Part shown: piece after piece, positions 8,703 through 17,400 of the stretch
Numbering within the stretch: the stretch's first letter is position 1
Layout: each line of letters starts with the position of its first letter
Origin: Scandinavium vulneris_A
Lineage (GTDB): Bacteria; Pseudomonadota; Gammaproteobacteria; Enterobacterales; Enterobacteriaceae
Direction: 5' to 3'
NCBI GenBank assembly: GCA_046518185.1
Contig: JBKGRZ010000004.1
Location: 443,468-507,467 of the forward strand
Length of the DNA: 64,000 nucleotides
Notes under the pieces: generated by a model
Seen by the model: only the letters and a program-made list of their open reading frames with translations
Databases searched by the model: none
What the model was told of the DNA's origin: nothing
Position numbers and translations under genes: made by a program

Positions 8703-9360
8703 TCCCTGCTCCTCTTACTGTGCGATTCTCGATATGGGCGATCCACAGCCGTAACATATTGGCGCCGACAAATTTAAACACCAGCACCACCGCCAGCGGG
8801 AGGATCACCGGCACGGTAATAAACGCAAATAGCGCGGCACCGGAAGAGAAATAATTGGTGAGCAAGGCGCTGCCGCTGGTCTGGAACGTCGCGAAGACGG
8901 CGCGTTCCTGTTCGTTAATCACCCCCTCGGCGGCCAGTTCTTTGGTCATTCCGGCGGCGGCATCGGTGTTTTGTAAGTTGGCAATCAGCGCCAGGGAGCA
9001 CATGCCGGGGATCCCAAGCAACGGACGCAGTATCGGCGTCATCAATTGCTGGGCGGCGCGCAGCCCGCCTAATCCCTCGGTGATGGAGATAATCCCTAAA
9101 GAGAGGATCACCGACGGGGCTAATTCGAGGGCAAACAGAAAACCGTCTTTTGCCCCGGTGCCGCCAGTGCCGCGAAAGGAAACCACGCTATCGCCTGCGT
9201 TATTCACCTGACCAAATGACCCATTGAGCACCGTGAAATCAAAAACGCGCCACCACTCGGTACTTTTGCCAAACAAACCTGAAAAGAAAATAATCGTAAT
9301 AAAAAAAGCTAAATAGCCAACCCATGTCACTTTTTGCTGTGTAGGGGGTGTATGACCCAT
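8683..9360 (-). CDS. yjiH: YjiH inner-membrane protein (SpmA/nucleoside-recognition family)
   Basis: A 225-residue membrane protein with several transmembrane segments and the gate-like motif LAPSVILSLGIISITEGLGGLRAAQQLMTPIL, matching E. coli YjiH (227). It is the first gene of the yjiH-yjiG-iadA operon, with a GGAGGTCAAAG ribosome site before the ATG at 9360. The promoter must lie in the 286-bp divergent gap to the symporter gene (9361-9646). Confidence 0.88.
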   Translation of the reverse strand: MGHTPPTQQKVTWVGYLAFFITIIFFSGLFGKSTEWWRVFDFTVLNGSFGQVNNAGDSVVSFRGTGGTGAKDGFLFALELAPSVILSLGIISITEGLGGLRAAQQLMTPILRPLLGIPGMCSLALIANLQNTDAAAGMTKELAAEGVINEQERAVFATFQTSGSALLTNYFSSGAALFAFITVPVILPLAVVLVFKFVGANMLRLWIAHIENRTVRGAGNDNASA

Positions 9361-9508
9361 CTTTGACCTCCAGTTGTCATTGCGTAGAGAAAAATATTCC
9401 TGCCGGGAAACTTAAAACGAAATTCAACGTAAAGACAAGATAAAGAGTATGGATATTAACGTTGCGCCACGTCAGGGCAGTAAAAAACGACACGCCTCGA
9501 CAGGCTGA

Positions 9509-9530
9509 ACCTCTTTCAGATCACATAAAG
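9509..9530. promoter_or_regulatory. Possible CRP half-site in the divergent promoter region
   Basis: Read on the minus strand, TTTATGTGATCTGAAAGAGG has a perfect left CRP half (TGTGATCT) and a weak right half. It sits between yjiH and a sugar symporter gene, where catabolite control would be natural. The rest of this 286-bp gap shows no clear feature. Confidence 0.3.
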
Positions 9531-9646
9531 TAAAAAACATAAGAAATTAGTCAAAAATCATAATGGAAAGCTTTTCCCGGACTGTGCAAAAAATAACGCC
9601 ACATAAGAAACCGGTTGCACATTTTAATACTGAAGGGGATTTTATC

Positions 9647-11035
9647 GTGGCAGGAGTAAAGTTATCCGTCAGAGAAAAAGTCGGCTACAGCCTCGGCGAT
9701 GCCGCCAGTCATATTGTTTTTGATTCCTCGGTGGCCATTCTGGCCTGGTACTACACCGATATATATGGATTACCACCAGCGGTGATGGGCACCATGTTTT
9801 TACTGGTTCGCATACTCGATGCGATTACCGACCCGATTATGGGGGCCATTGCTGATGCAACCGCCACCCGTTGGGGGCGCTTCCGTCCGTGGCTGTTAGC
9901 CATCTGCGTACCTTTCGCAGTGAGCTGCGTGCTGGTTTATTCCATACCGAGTTTCTCAGACAGTGGAAAAGTAGTCTATGCCGTCGCGGCCTATATATTT
10001 ATGACACTAATGTATACCGCAATTAATATTCCCTATTGCTCATTAGGCGCTGCACTGACCACCGATCCGCAGGAAAGTCTTTCTCTGCAATCCTGGCGTT
10101 TTGCCATTACCCCAATTGGCGGGGCATTAGGCACTGCATTTATTTTGCCGCTGGCAGATTTTCTTTATCCCGCCGACCGAGCGACCGGGGTTCAAGTGGC
10201 GATGGCGATATTTGGCGTGATTGGCTGCCTGATGTTCATCGTCTGTTTCTTTACCACCAAAGAGCGTGTTCAGCCAATTAAAGAAGAAAATCTGAATATT
10301 GCCCGCGATATGAAAATTCTGTTCCGTAACGATCAGTGGCGGATATTATCGGTTTATAACTTCACGATGCTGGTGGCGGTGGTGATCCGCGGCGGGGCGG
10401 TGGTCTATTTCGTTAATAGTGTCCTGAGCGAAGGGGCCGATATCATCAGCTGGTTTATGCTCGGCGGCATGTTTGCCTCGATGTTTGGGTCGGTGCTGGC
10501 TAAACCATTTGGCACCCGTTTCTGCAAAGTGAAGCTCTCATTCTGGATAAACCTGCTCAATGCCGCCCTGGGCGTGGTGTGCTTTATGCTGCCAATGAAT
10601 TACTGGGTGATCCCGCTGTTCGCGCATATTCTGATCCAGCTGGTACAGGGCGGCAACGCGGCTATTCAGTGGTCAATGATCACCGATGCCAATAACTACG
10701 GTGAATGGAAAACCCAACGCCGTATTACCGGTATGAACGTGGCGGCCAATATCTTTGTTATCAAACTCGGGGTGGCGGTCGGCGGGGCTATCCTGGGCTG
10801 GGTGCTGGCATATTATGGCTATGCTTCCAGCAGCAAGGTGCAATCGTCCGAAGCGCTGTACGGTATCGTGCTACTGTTCTCAGTTATTCCGTCGGTGTTC
10901 TATCTACTGACCGCCATTGCCATCAAGTTCTACAGCCTGACGGAAGCCCGAATGAACGAGGTGGTGGCCGACCTCAATCGCGGCGTGTTTGCCGAAACGG
11001 CGGAGACAACGGAAACCTCTTCCGTTACCCCATAA
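9647..11035 (+). CDS. GPH-family sugar:cation symporter (YicJ/XynP-like MFS transporter)
   Basis: A 12-helix inner-membrane symporter of the glycoside-pentoside-hexuronide family (relatives: MelB, UidB, XynP, YicJ). Diagnostic pieces are EKVGYSLGDAASHIVFDS at the N-terminus, the DAITDPIMGAIAD motif in the loop after helix 2, and GRFRPWLL. I prefer the GTG at 9647, with AAGGGG nine bases upstream, giving 462 residues like YicJ (460); the upstream ATG at 9563 has no ribosome site and adds 28 polar residues. There is no glycosidase next to it, so the substrate is unknown. It is followed by phnC after 95 bases, possibly as a separate unit. Confidence 0.85.
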   Translation: MAGVKLSVREKVGYSLGDAASHIVFDSSVAILAWYYTDIYGLPPAVMGTMFLLVRILDAITDPIMGAIADATATRWGRFRPWLLAICVPFAVSCVLVYSIPSFSDSGKVVYAVAAYIFMTLMYTAINIPYCSLGAALTTDPQESLSLQSWRFAITPIGGALGTAFILPLADFLYPADRATGVQVAMAIFGVIGCLMFIVCFFTTKERVQPIKEENLNIARDMKILFRNDQWRILSVYNFTMLVAVVIRGGAVVYFVNSVLSEGADIISWFMLGGMFASMFGSVLAKPFGTRFCKVKLSFWINLLNAALGVVCFMLPMNYWVIPLFAHILIQLVQGGNAAIQWSMITDANNYGEWKTQRRITGMNVAANIFVIKLGVAVGGAILGWVLAYYGYASSSKVQSSEALYGIVLLFSVIPSVFYLLTAIAIKFYSLTEARMNEVVADLNRGVFAETAETTETSSVTP

Positions 11036-11130
11036 GCCACGATGTTCATCTGTTTATCGTTTTTCTGTCATTAAAGCGTCACGCGCAGCGTTGTTAATAA
11101 CCACGGCAAAACAAGCAACGTGGAACTCTT

Positions 11131-11973
11131 ATGAACAACGCTCGCGCACTCTTTTCCCTGAACGATTATCCGGTCCAGCCGCAGATTATTCACGCCCATC
11201 AGCGCAAAGTGCTGAGCGTGAACCACCTCTGTAAGTCGTACAACGCCCACCAGACGGTGCTGAACGACATTAACTTTGACCTTCATGCAGGCGAAATGGT
11301 GGGGATCGTCGGGCGTTCGGGAGCGGGCAAATCCACGCTGCTGCACGTGCTGAACGGCACCCATCCGGCCACTTCCGGCGAGCTGCTGAGCTACCCGGAA
11401 GTGGGCACGCCGCGCGATGTCTCTGGCCTCAGCGGTCGCGCCCTGAATCAATGGCGCAGCGAATGCGGGATGATTTTCCAGGATTTCTGCCTGGTGCCGC
11501 GTCTCGATGTGCTGACCAACGTCTTACTCGGCCGTCTGAGCCAGACCTCCACGCTCAAATCCCTGTTTAAAGTATTCTCCGACGAGGACCGCGCTCGCGC
11601 CATTGCGCTGCTCGAATGGATGAACATGCTGCCACACGCGCTTCAGCGAGCGGAAAACCTCTCCGGTGGACAGATGCAGCGGGTGGCAATTTGCCGGGCG
11701 CTGATTCAGAACCCTTCGATACTGCTGGCCGACGAACCGGTAGCTTCGCTCGACCCGAAAAACACCCAACGCATCATGAACGTGCTGCGGGAAGTGAGCG
11801 AGCAGGGCATTAGCGTGATGGTCAACCTGCACTCGATCGAACTGGTGAAATCTTACTGCACCCGCGCGATCGGGATCGCACAGGGACAAATCGTGTTTGA
11901 CGGCCATCCGGACTTACTCAGCCTGGATGTTCTGCAACAGCTCTATGGCGATGAAATCAGCCAGCTTCATTAA
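11131..11973 (+). CDS. phnC: Phosphonate-type ABC transporter ATPase PhnC
   Basis: ATP-binding subunit of a PhnCDE transporter. The 280-residue protein has Walker A (GRSGAGKST), Q-loop, the ABC signature LSGGQMQRV, Walker B (ILLADEPVASLD) and the H-loop NLHSIE. It is about 18 residues longer at the N-terminus than E. coli PhnC, before the first strand KVLSVNHLCKSY. It heads the phnC-phnD-phnE-phnE operon. PhnC-type proteins serve phosphonate, phosphite or related oxyanion import; the exact substrate is not given by the sequence. Confidence 0.9.
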   Translation: MNNARALFSLNDYPVQPQIIHAHQRKVLSVNHLCKSYNAHQTVLNDINFDLHAGEMVGIVGRSGAGKSTLLHVLNGTHPATSGELLSYPEVGTPRDVSGLSGRALNQWRSECGMIFQDFCLVPRLDVLTNVLLGRLSQTSTLKSLFKVFSDEDRARAIALLEWMNMLPHALQRAENLSGGQMQRVAICRALIQNPSILLADEPVASLDPKNTQRIMNVLREVSEQGISVMVNLHSIELVKSYCTRAIGIAQGQIVFDGHPDLLSLDVLQQLYGDEISQLH

Positions 11974-11997
11974 TCCTCAACACAGACAACACGGGCA

Positions 11998-12942
11998 ATG
12001 ATAATGAATAAGCACATGACGAGCGCATTACGTTTTTCCGCGATGATGGCAGGGCTGCTGGTGGCAGGGCAAGCCGCGGCGGATCAACCGAAAGAGCTGA
12101 ATCTGGGTATTCTGGGCGGACAAAATGCCACCCAGCAGATTGGCGATAACCAGTGCGTGAAGGATTTTCTCGACAAGGAACTGAGCGTCGACACCAAGCT
12201 GCGTAATTCCTCAGACTACTCTGGCGTCATCCAGGGCCTGCTTGGCGGTAAAGTGGACGTGGTACTGAGCATGTCGCCGTCATCCTATGCATCGGTGTAC
12301 ATCAACAACCCGAAAGCGGTGGATATCGTTGGTATCGCGGTGGACGACAAAGATCAGTCGCGCGGCTACCACTCGGTGGTAATCGTCAAAGCCGACAGCC
12401 CGTACAAAACCCTTGATGACCTGAAGGGCAAGTCCTTCGGTATGGCTGACCCGGATTCCACTTCCGGCTTCCTGATCCCAAACCAGGCATTCAAGAAGAA
12501 ATTCGGCGGCACCACCGATAACAAATACAACAACTTCTTCTCCAGCGTCACCTTCTCAGGCGGCCACGAGCAGGACATTCTCGGCGTGCTGAACGGTCAG
12601 TTCGCGGGCGCGGTGACCTGGGCTTCTATGGTCGGTGACTACAACGATGGTTACTCCGCCGGGGCGTTTAACCGCCTGATCCGCATGGACCATCCGGACC
12701 TGATGAAAAACATCCGTATCATCTGGCAATCGCCGTTGATTCCTAACGGCCCAATCCTGGTGAGCAACAGTCTGCCGCCGGAATTCAAAGCCAAAGTGGT
12801 CGATGCGGTGAAGAAACTGGATAAAGAAGACCACGCGTGCTTTATCAAAGCGATGGGCGGCACCCAGCATATTGGTCCGGCTAGCGTGGCGGATTTCCAG
12901 CAGATTATCGACATGAAACGCGAGCTGGTTAACGCCCGTTAA
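11998..12942 (+). CDS. phnD: Phosphonate-type ABC transporter substrate-binding protein PhnD
   Basis: Periplasmic binding protein with a signal peptide cleaved near GQAAADQP, followed by the PhnD core: LNLGILGGQNATQQ, the phosphonate-loop SMSPSSYASVY, GKSFGMADPDSTSGFLIPNQAF and the C-terminal GGTQHIGPASVADF. 314 residues from the ATG at 11998; an ATG six bases later is equally usable. A perfect hairpin follows the stop and probably protects the phnD 3' end, since binding proteins are usually made in excess over permeases. Confidence 0.92.
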   Translation: MIMNKHMTSALRFSAMMAGLLVAGQAAADQPKELNLGILGGQNATQQIGDNQCVKDFLDKELSVDTKLRNSSDYSGVIQGLLGGKVDVVLSMSPSSYASVYINNPKAVDIVGIAVDDKDQSRGYHSVVIVKADSPYKTLDDLKGKSFGMADPDSTSGFLIPNQAFKKKFGGTTDNKYNNFFSSVTFSGGHEQDILGVLNGQFAGAVTWASMVGDYNDGYSAGAFNRLIRMDHPDLMKNIRIIWQSPLIPNGPILVSNSLPPEFKAKVVDAVKKLDKEDHACFIKAMGGTQHIGPASVADFQQIIDMKRELVNAR

Positions 12943-12956
12943 TCAGGCCCTTTCAT

Positions 12957-12981
12957 CTCCCCCGCGAAGTGTGCGGGGGAG
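12957..12981 (+). terminator. Intercistronic hairpin between phnD and the first permease gene
   Basis: CTCCCCCGC and GCGGGGGAG form a perfect 9-bp GC-rich stem with a 7-base loop, with no T-run. Position between a binding-protein gene and a permease gene suggests mRNA stabilisation or partial attenuation. Confidence 0.55.
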
Positions 12982-13001
12982 CGTGCATCCCGCGAGTGAA
13001 C

Positions 13002-13868
13002 ATGCAGAATACAGAATTTGAACACTACTACCAGCAGGTGAAAATGCGCCAGACGCGCGACACCGTGACCTGGTCCGCCTTACTGCTGGTCCTCTATTTT
13101 GCCGCCGGACAGGCCGCAGAATTTAATCTCATCACTATCTGGCATTCGCTGCCGAACTTCTTCGATTACATGCTGGAAACCGTGCCGACGCTGCACACCA
13201 GCCAGCTGTTCGGGGATGTTCACACCAAAGGGTCGCTGGCCTACTGGGGCTATCGTCTGCCCGTTCAACTGCCGCTAATTTGGGAAACCTTACAGCTGGC
13301 GCTGGCGGCGACCCTGGTTGCCGTAGCGATAGCGACTGTCCTCGCGTTTCTCGCCGCCCGCAACGCCTGGGCCCCCGCCGGGCTGCGCTTCGGTATTCGC
13401 GCCCTGGTGGCGTTCCTGCGCACCATGCCGGAACTGGCCTGGGCGGTGATTTTCGTGATGGCGTTTGGCATCGGGGCAATTCCAGGATTTCTGGCTCTGA
13501 CCCTGCACACTATCGGCAGCCTGACCAAACTGTTTTATGAGGCGATTGAAAGCGCGCAGAACAAACCGGTTCGCGGCCTGACCGCCTGTGGCGCCACGCC
13601 GTTGCAGCGAATGCGCTTCGCCCTCTGGCCGCAGGTCAAACCGATTTTTCTCTCCTATGCCTTCATGCGTTTTGAAATCAACTTCCGCTCATCGACCATT
13701 CTGGGTCTGGTGGGGGCGGGCGGGATTGGTCAGGAGCTGATGACCAACATCAAACTCGACCGCTACGACCAGGTGAGCATGACGCTGTTGCTGATTGTTG
13801 TCGTGGTCTCGATTCTGGACACGCTTTCTGGCCGACTGCGCCAGCGGGTTCTGGAGGGAAAAAAATGA
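13002..13868 (+). CDS. phnE: Phosphonate-type ABC transporter permease PhnE (first copy)
   Basis: Inner-membrane permease, 288 residues from the ATG at 13002. About six transmembrane segments are visible, with the coupling-helix (EAA) motif TACGATPLQRMRFALWPQVKP and the conserved RSSTILGLVGAGGIGQEL. The longer frame from 12969 starts inside the hairpin and has no ribosome site. It overlaps the next permease gene by four bases, so the two are likely co-translated and form a heterodimer. Confidence 0.88.
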   Translation: MQNTEFEHYYQQVKMRQTRDTVTWSALLLVLYFAAGQAAEFNLITIWHSLPNFFDYMLETVPTLHTSQLFGDVHTKGSLAYWGYRLPVQLPLIWETLQLALAATLVAVAIATVLAFLAARNAWAPAGLRFGIRALVAFLRTMPELAWAVIFVMAFGIGAIPGFLALTLHTIGSLTKLFYEAIESAQNKPVRGLTACGATPLQRMRFALWPQVKPIFLSYAFMRFEINFRSSTILGLVGAGGIGQELMTNIKLDRYDQVSMTLLLIVVVVSILDTLSGRLRQRVLEGKK

Positions 13869-14746
13869 AACACTGGCAGGCGGTCACCGACACCGAGCAT
13901 TATCGTGAAGAACATGCTGAGTTATTCCGCGCCCAGGGCCGCTATCTGCGTCATCTGGCGCTGCTGGGGCTGGCGGTAGGGCTGTATTACGTCTGGTTCT
14001 TCATTCAGTTTGGTATCAGCTATGAACAGCTCACCACCGGGATGCAGCAGCTTGGGCGCTACTTCTTCCGTATGTTCGTCTGGCATGATTTTCTCAACTG
14101 GCCATTCGGCTACTATTTCAGTCAGATTGGCATCACCCTGGCGATCGTTTTCTCCGGCACTCTCACCGCCACGATAATAGCCTTGTTGCTGTCGTTTCTC
14201 GCGGCGCGCAACGTGATGCGCGGCCCGGTCACGCGGTTCGTGGCGATGTTTATGCGTCGGCTGTTCGACCTGCTGCGCGGGATTGACATGGCTATCTGGG
14301 GGCTGATTTTCGTGCGGGCAGTGGGCTTAGGTCCGCTCGCCGGGGTACTGGCGATCATCATGCAGGACACCGGCTTGCTCGGGCGGTTATATGCCGAAGG
14401 GCATGAGGCGGTGGAGCGTTCGCCGGGCCGTGGCCTGACAGCGGTGGGTGCCAACGGATTGCAAAAACACCGCTTCGGCATCTTCACTCAATCGTTCCCG
14501 ACCTTTCTTGCGCTGAGCCTGTATCAGCTTGAATCCAACACCCGCTCCGCTGCGGTGCTCGGCTTTGTCGGCGCGGGCGGTATCGGGCTGATTTACGCTG
14601 AAAATATGCGTCTGTGGAATTGGGACGTGGTGATGTTTATCACCTTGCTGCTGGTGGCAGTGGTGATGACCATGGATGCGCTGTCGTCGTGGCTGCGTCG
14701 CCGCTATATCACGGGGGCCATCGTTCCGCTTTATAAAGCGGAGTAA
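13865..14746 (+). CDS. phnE: Phosphonate-type ABC transporter permease PhnE (second copy)
   Basis: Second inner-membrane permease, 293 residues, starting at an ATG inside the stop of the first copy (ATGA overlap). It has the coupling motif TAVGANGLQKHRFGIFTQSFP and SAAVLGFVGAGGIGLIY. E. coli K-12 carries a single, defective phnE; a pair of different permeases is usual in phnCDE1E2 systems. No C-P lyase (phnG-M) or phosphonatase genes follow. Confidence 0.88.
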   Translation: MKHWQAVTDTEHYREEHAELFRAQGRYLRHLALLGLAVGLYYVWFFIQFGISYEQLTTGMQQLGRYFFRMFVWHDFLNWPFGYYFSQIGITLAIVFSGTLTATIIALLLSFLAARNVMRGPVTRFVAMFMRRLFDLLRGIDMAIWGLIFVRAVGLGPLAGVLAIIMQDTGLLGRLYAEGHEAVERSPGRGLTAVGANGLQKHRFGIFTQSFPTFLALSLYQLESNTRSAAVLGFVGAGGIGLIYAENMRLWNWDVVMFITLLLVAVVMTMDALSSWLRRRYITGAIVPLYKAE

Positions 14747-14760
14747 CCGCCGTTTTGCAT

Positions 14761-14792
14761 CGGGCGAACGCCTAACAAAAAACGTTCGCCCG
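14761..14792. terminator. Hairpin between the phn operon and iclR
   Basis: CGGGCGAACG and CGTTCGCCCG form a perfect 10-bp stem with a 12-base A-rich loop in the convergent gap. There is no clear T-run on the plus strand; it may act in both directions. Confidence 0.55.
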
Positions 14793-14807
14793 GCAAGGTG
14801 GAGACAC

Positions 14808-15578
14808 TCAATCCGCCGTTTTAAACGCCAGCCAGAAAGGATCGCCTACGCGTTTTCCAACCTGGCTGGCGGCATCTCTTACCGCAATCCCCAGTCTGGC
14901 GATTAGGCTTTCGTTAAGTTCATCCCGAGGAATGGCGAGGCCAAAGCCATAACCCTGCCCGGTTGCAGGGTCGACGACCGCCGCTGAGATCCCGGCCGTA
15001 TCCGAAATGTACTCTCCCCGTGAGAGTGACCACCCGTTCAATTTAATTTGTTCAATGCGTGCAGATAATTCGCTCAGCGAACGGGGGGCGTGGCCTCTGG
15101 CATCGTCGAAATGTTCTGGCAGGCGTGACAATAATTCACTGCTGCTCAGACCGGCCATCAGTGCGCGACCCGCGGCGCTTGACCATGCCGGAGCGCGGCT
15201 GCCGGGTGGGGTGTAAACCTGAAGCGACCGCGAACCGGTACGCATATGGATAACCAACGCATCGGCATTATCCAGCACATTAATATAGCCGGTATAACCC
15301 GACTGCCGTACCAGGGTGGCCAGTGCCTCCTCCAGCAGGGAAGAGGTAGAGTGCGCGGCGCGAAACTGCCATGACGCCTCCATCACCACGTTGCCCGGTC
15401 GATATGCCCGTGTGACCGGGTCCCGCTCCAGAAAGCCATATTCCGCCATCATGCTCAGCGTTCTTGAGACAGAACTTTTAGGCAACCCCAGCTCGGTGGT
15501 GACATCCGTCACCGTCACATCACGTTGTAAGCGCGCAATCAGCAGTAAGACGTCTCGCGCGTTGGCCAGTGTACTCAT
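14808..15578 (-). CDS. IclR-family transcriptional regulator
   Basis: A 256-residue regulator with the N-terminal winged-helix domain (VTDVTTELGLPKSSVSRTLSMMAEYGFLERD, residues about 20-55) and a C-terminal IclR effector domain (AWSSAAGRALMAG, GWSLSRGEYISDTAGISAAVVD). The ATG at 15578 is preceded by TAAGGA; the frame continues to 15767 without a better start. It is divergent from the OPT transporter and DUF917 genes, and a perfect palindrome lies in the shared promoter region, so it probably controls that operon and itself. The ligand is unknown. Confidence 0.88.
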   Translation of the reverse strand: MSTLANARDVLLLIARLQRDVTVTDVTTELGLPKSSVSRTLSMMAEYGFLERDPVTRAYRPGNVVMEASWQFRAAHSTSSLLEEALATLVRQSGYTGYINVLDNADALVIHMRTGSRSLQVYTPPGSRAPAWSSAAGRALMAGLSSSELLSRLPEHFDDARGHAPRSLSELSARIEQIKLNGWSLSRGEYISDTAGISAAVVDPATGQGYGFGLAIPRDELNESLIARLGIAVRDAASQVGKRVGDPFWLAFKTAD

Positions 15579-15631
15579 TCTTTTGTCCTTAGAGGCATGC
15601 AAGCTCAGCCCTGATTCAGGGTGCCAGATGC

Positions 15632-15660
15632 TTGACATAGTAACAAGACAATAACATATT
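15632..15660 (+). promoter_or_regulatory. Sigma-70-like promoter for the OPT-DUF917 operon
   Basis: TTGACA, 17 bases, then CATATT; the -35 is a perfect match and the -10 matches four of six. The IclR palindrome at 15684-15700 begins about 24 bases after the -10, in a place where binding would block transcription. Confidence 0.45.
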
Positions 15661-15683
15661 GATGTTCTAAATATTACAACATA

Positions 15684-15700
15684 GTTCCATATTATGGAAC
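15684..15700. promoter_or_regulatory. Perfect 17-bp palindrome, probable IclR operator
   Basis: GTTCCATA-T-TATGGAAC is a perfect inverted repeat. IclR-family regulators commonly bind GTTCC/GGAAC-type palindromes. A second, imperfect inverted repeat (ATGTT...AACAT, 15662-15682) lies directly upstream. Confidence 0.6.
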
Positions 15701-15758
15701 AAGCGCAAAACAACAACCAGAACAAAGCCCGGTTTTGTTCATCAGCTGGAGCAACATC

Positions 15759-17372
15759 ATGACGCACTCATCCTCCTCAGCAGAGGAGCCCATTGGCGTG
15801 GACGATCCCCATCCGCACTATGCGCATCCCAAAGCGCTGGCACCGGCGAATTTTCTGCTGGTCAGCCTGCTCAGTTTCGTCGGCGCGATTATTGGTATTC
15901 AGATGCTGGCGAGTCTGGGGATCACCCCCAGCACGTCGCTGATTGGTGCGCTCGCCGCGATGGCGCTTTCGCGTATTCCGTTTAAGTGCTTTCGTGGCTT
16001 TCGCTCAATACATGTGCAGAATCTGGCGCAAACCAGTATTTCGTCGGCAACGTTTGGGGCGGCAAACAGTCTGTTTTTACCGATAGGGATCCCCTGGTTA
16101 TTTGGGCTGCCGGAGATGGTGACCCCGATGCTGATCGGGGTTAGCCTGGCGATGTTATTGGATGCCTGGCTGCTGTATCGCATGTTTGATACACCGGTGT
16201 TCCCCGCCAGCAGTCCCTGGCCGCCGGGTGTGGCCGCGGCAGAAGCGATTAAAGCTGGCGATAAAGGCGGTAAACAGGCCTGGACGTTGTTGGGCGGACT
16301 CTGCAGCGGCGCGCTGGGAGCGCTACTGCACTTGCCTATGTCGGCTTTCGGCGTCGCCCTGATTGGCGGATTCGGTGCCATGGCGGCTTTTGGCGTGGGT
16401 TTGCTGATTCGAGGTTACGGGCAACTGCTGACCGGAATGGATATCAACGCGCTCTACTTGCCGCACGGGATGATGATCGGGGCCGGGCTGATGGCGCTGT
16501 TACAGGTTTCACGCATCATCTTCCGTCAGGGCGGGCGGGGGGAGGCGACAACCGCTGCGCGACGTACTGGACAGGCCTTTCGTGTTGGAGGGCTAGGGTT
16601 TCTGGCCATTATGCTGCTGCTGACGCTCGGTACCGGACTGTATAACCATATGTCGCCGCTGATGCTGGTGTGCTTTGTGTTGTACGGCGCTTTTGTGGCC
16701 TTTGTGCATGAAATTATCGTCGGCATCGCAGCCATGCACTCGGGGTGGTTTCCGGCTTTTGCCGTGGCATTGATAACCCTGCTGATTGGCATGCTGCTTG
16801 GTTTTCCGCCCGAAGCTCTGGTGGTGCTGTCCGGTTTTTCCACTGCAACCGGCCCGGCGTTTGCCGATATGGGCTTCGATTTGAAAGCTGGCTATCTGCT
16901 GCGTAAAGGAGAGCATGCCTCACCTGAATTTGAACTGCAGGGCCGTCGTGAGCAGCTTATCGCGGGGATGATCGGCTTTGTCGCCGCTATTATTGTGGTC
17001 GCCTTCAGTTACCGATTCTATTTTTCTGCCCACCAGTTTGCCCCCATCAACGCGGCATATGTTGCTGCCATCAAAGCCGGGATCTCCGTTGATGCGGCAC
17101 ACAATCTGGCGCTGTGGGCCATCCCGGGCGCATTACTCCAACTGTGTGGGGGCGCAAAACGCCAGCTCGGCGTGCTGTTTGCCACCGGATTGCTGATCAG
17201 CAGCCCTGCTGCGGGCTGGATGGTTGCCGCAGGACTGATATTCCGCGTGGTGATTTCCCGTCTGGCGGGGGCTCGCCTTCGTGAACAAACAGAGGTCTTC
17301 GCCGGGGGTGTCATCGCCGGAGATGCTCTCCTGAATTTCTTTAGCGGTGCCATCGGCGCGCTACGTAAATAG
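15759..17372 (+). CDS. OPT/YSL-family transporter
   Basis: Inner-membrane protein of 537 residues with about 12-14 hydrophobic segments, typical of the oligopeptide transporter (OPT) superfamily. Features include the LIGALAAMALSRIPFKCFRGF segment, PWPPGVAAAEAIKAGD and a C-terminal GGVIAGDALLNFFSGAIGA. OPT members move small peptides, modified amino acids or metal chelates; which one is not visible. The start is the ATG at 15759 with TGGAGC upstream. It is co-transcribed with the DUF917 gene that follows after 28 bases, so the pair probably imports and processes one compound. Confidence 0.82.
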   Translation: MTHSSSSAEEPIGVDDPHPHYAHPKALAPANFLLVSLLSFVGAIIGIQMLASLGITPSTSLIGALAAMALSRIPFKCFRGFRSIHVQNLAQTSISSATFGAANSLFLPIGIPWLFGLPEMVTPMLIGVSLAMLLDAWLLYRMFDTPVFPASSPWPPGVAAAEAIKAGDKGGKQAWTLLGGLCSGALGALLHLPMSAFGVALIGGFGAMAAFGVGLLIRGYGQLLTGMDINALYLPHGMMIGAGLMALLQVSRIIFRQGGRGEATTAARRTGQAFRVGGLGFLAIMLLLTLGTGLYNHMSPLMLVCFVLYGAFVAFVHEIIVGIAAMHSGWFPAFAVALITLLIGMLLGFPPEALVVLSGFSTATGPAFADMGFDLKAGYLLRKGEHASPEFELQGRREQLIAGMIGFVAAIIVVAFSYRFYFSAHQFAPINAAYVAAIKAGISVDAAHNLALWAIPGALLQLCGGAKRQLGVLFATGLLISSPAAGWMVAAGLIFRVVISRLAGARLREQTEVFAGGVIAGDALLNFFSGAIGALRK

Positions 17373-17400
17373 CCATCTTATCCGTACAGGGAACAGAACA

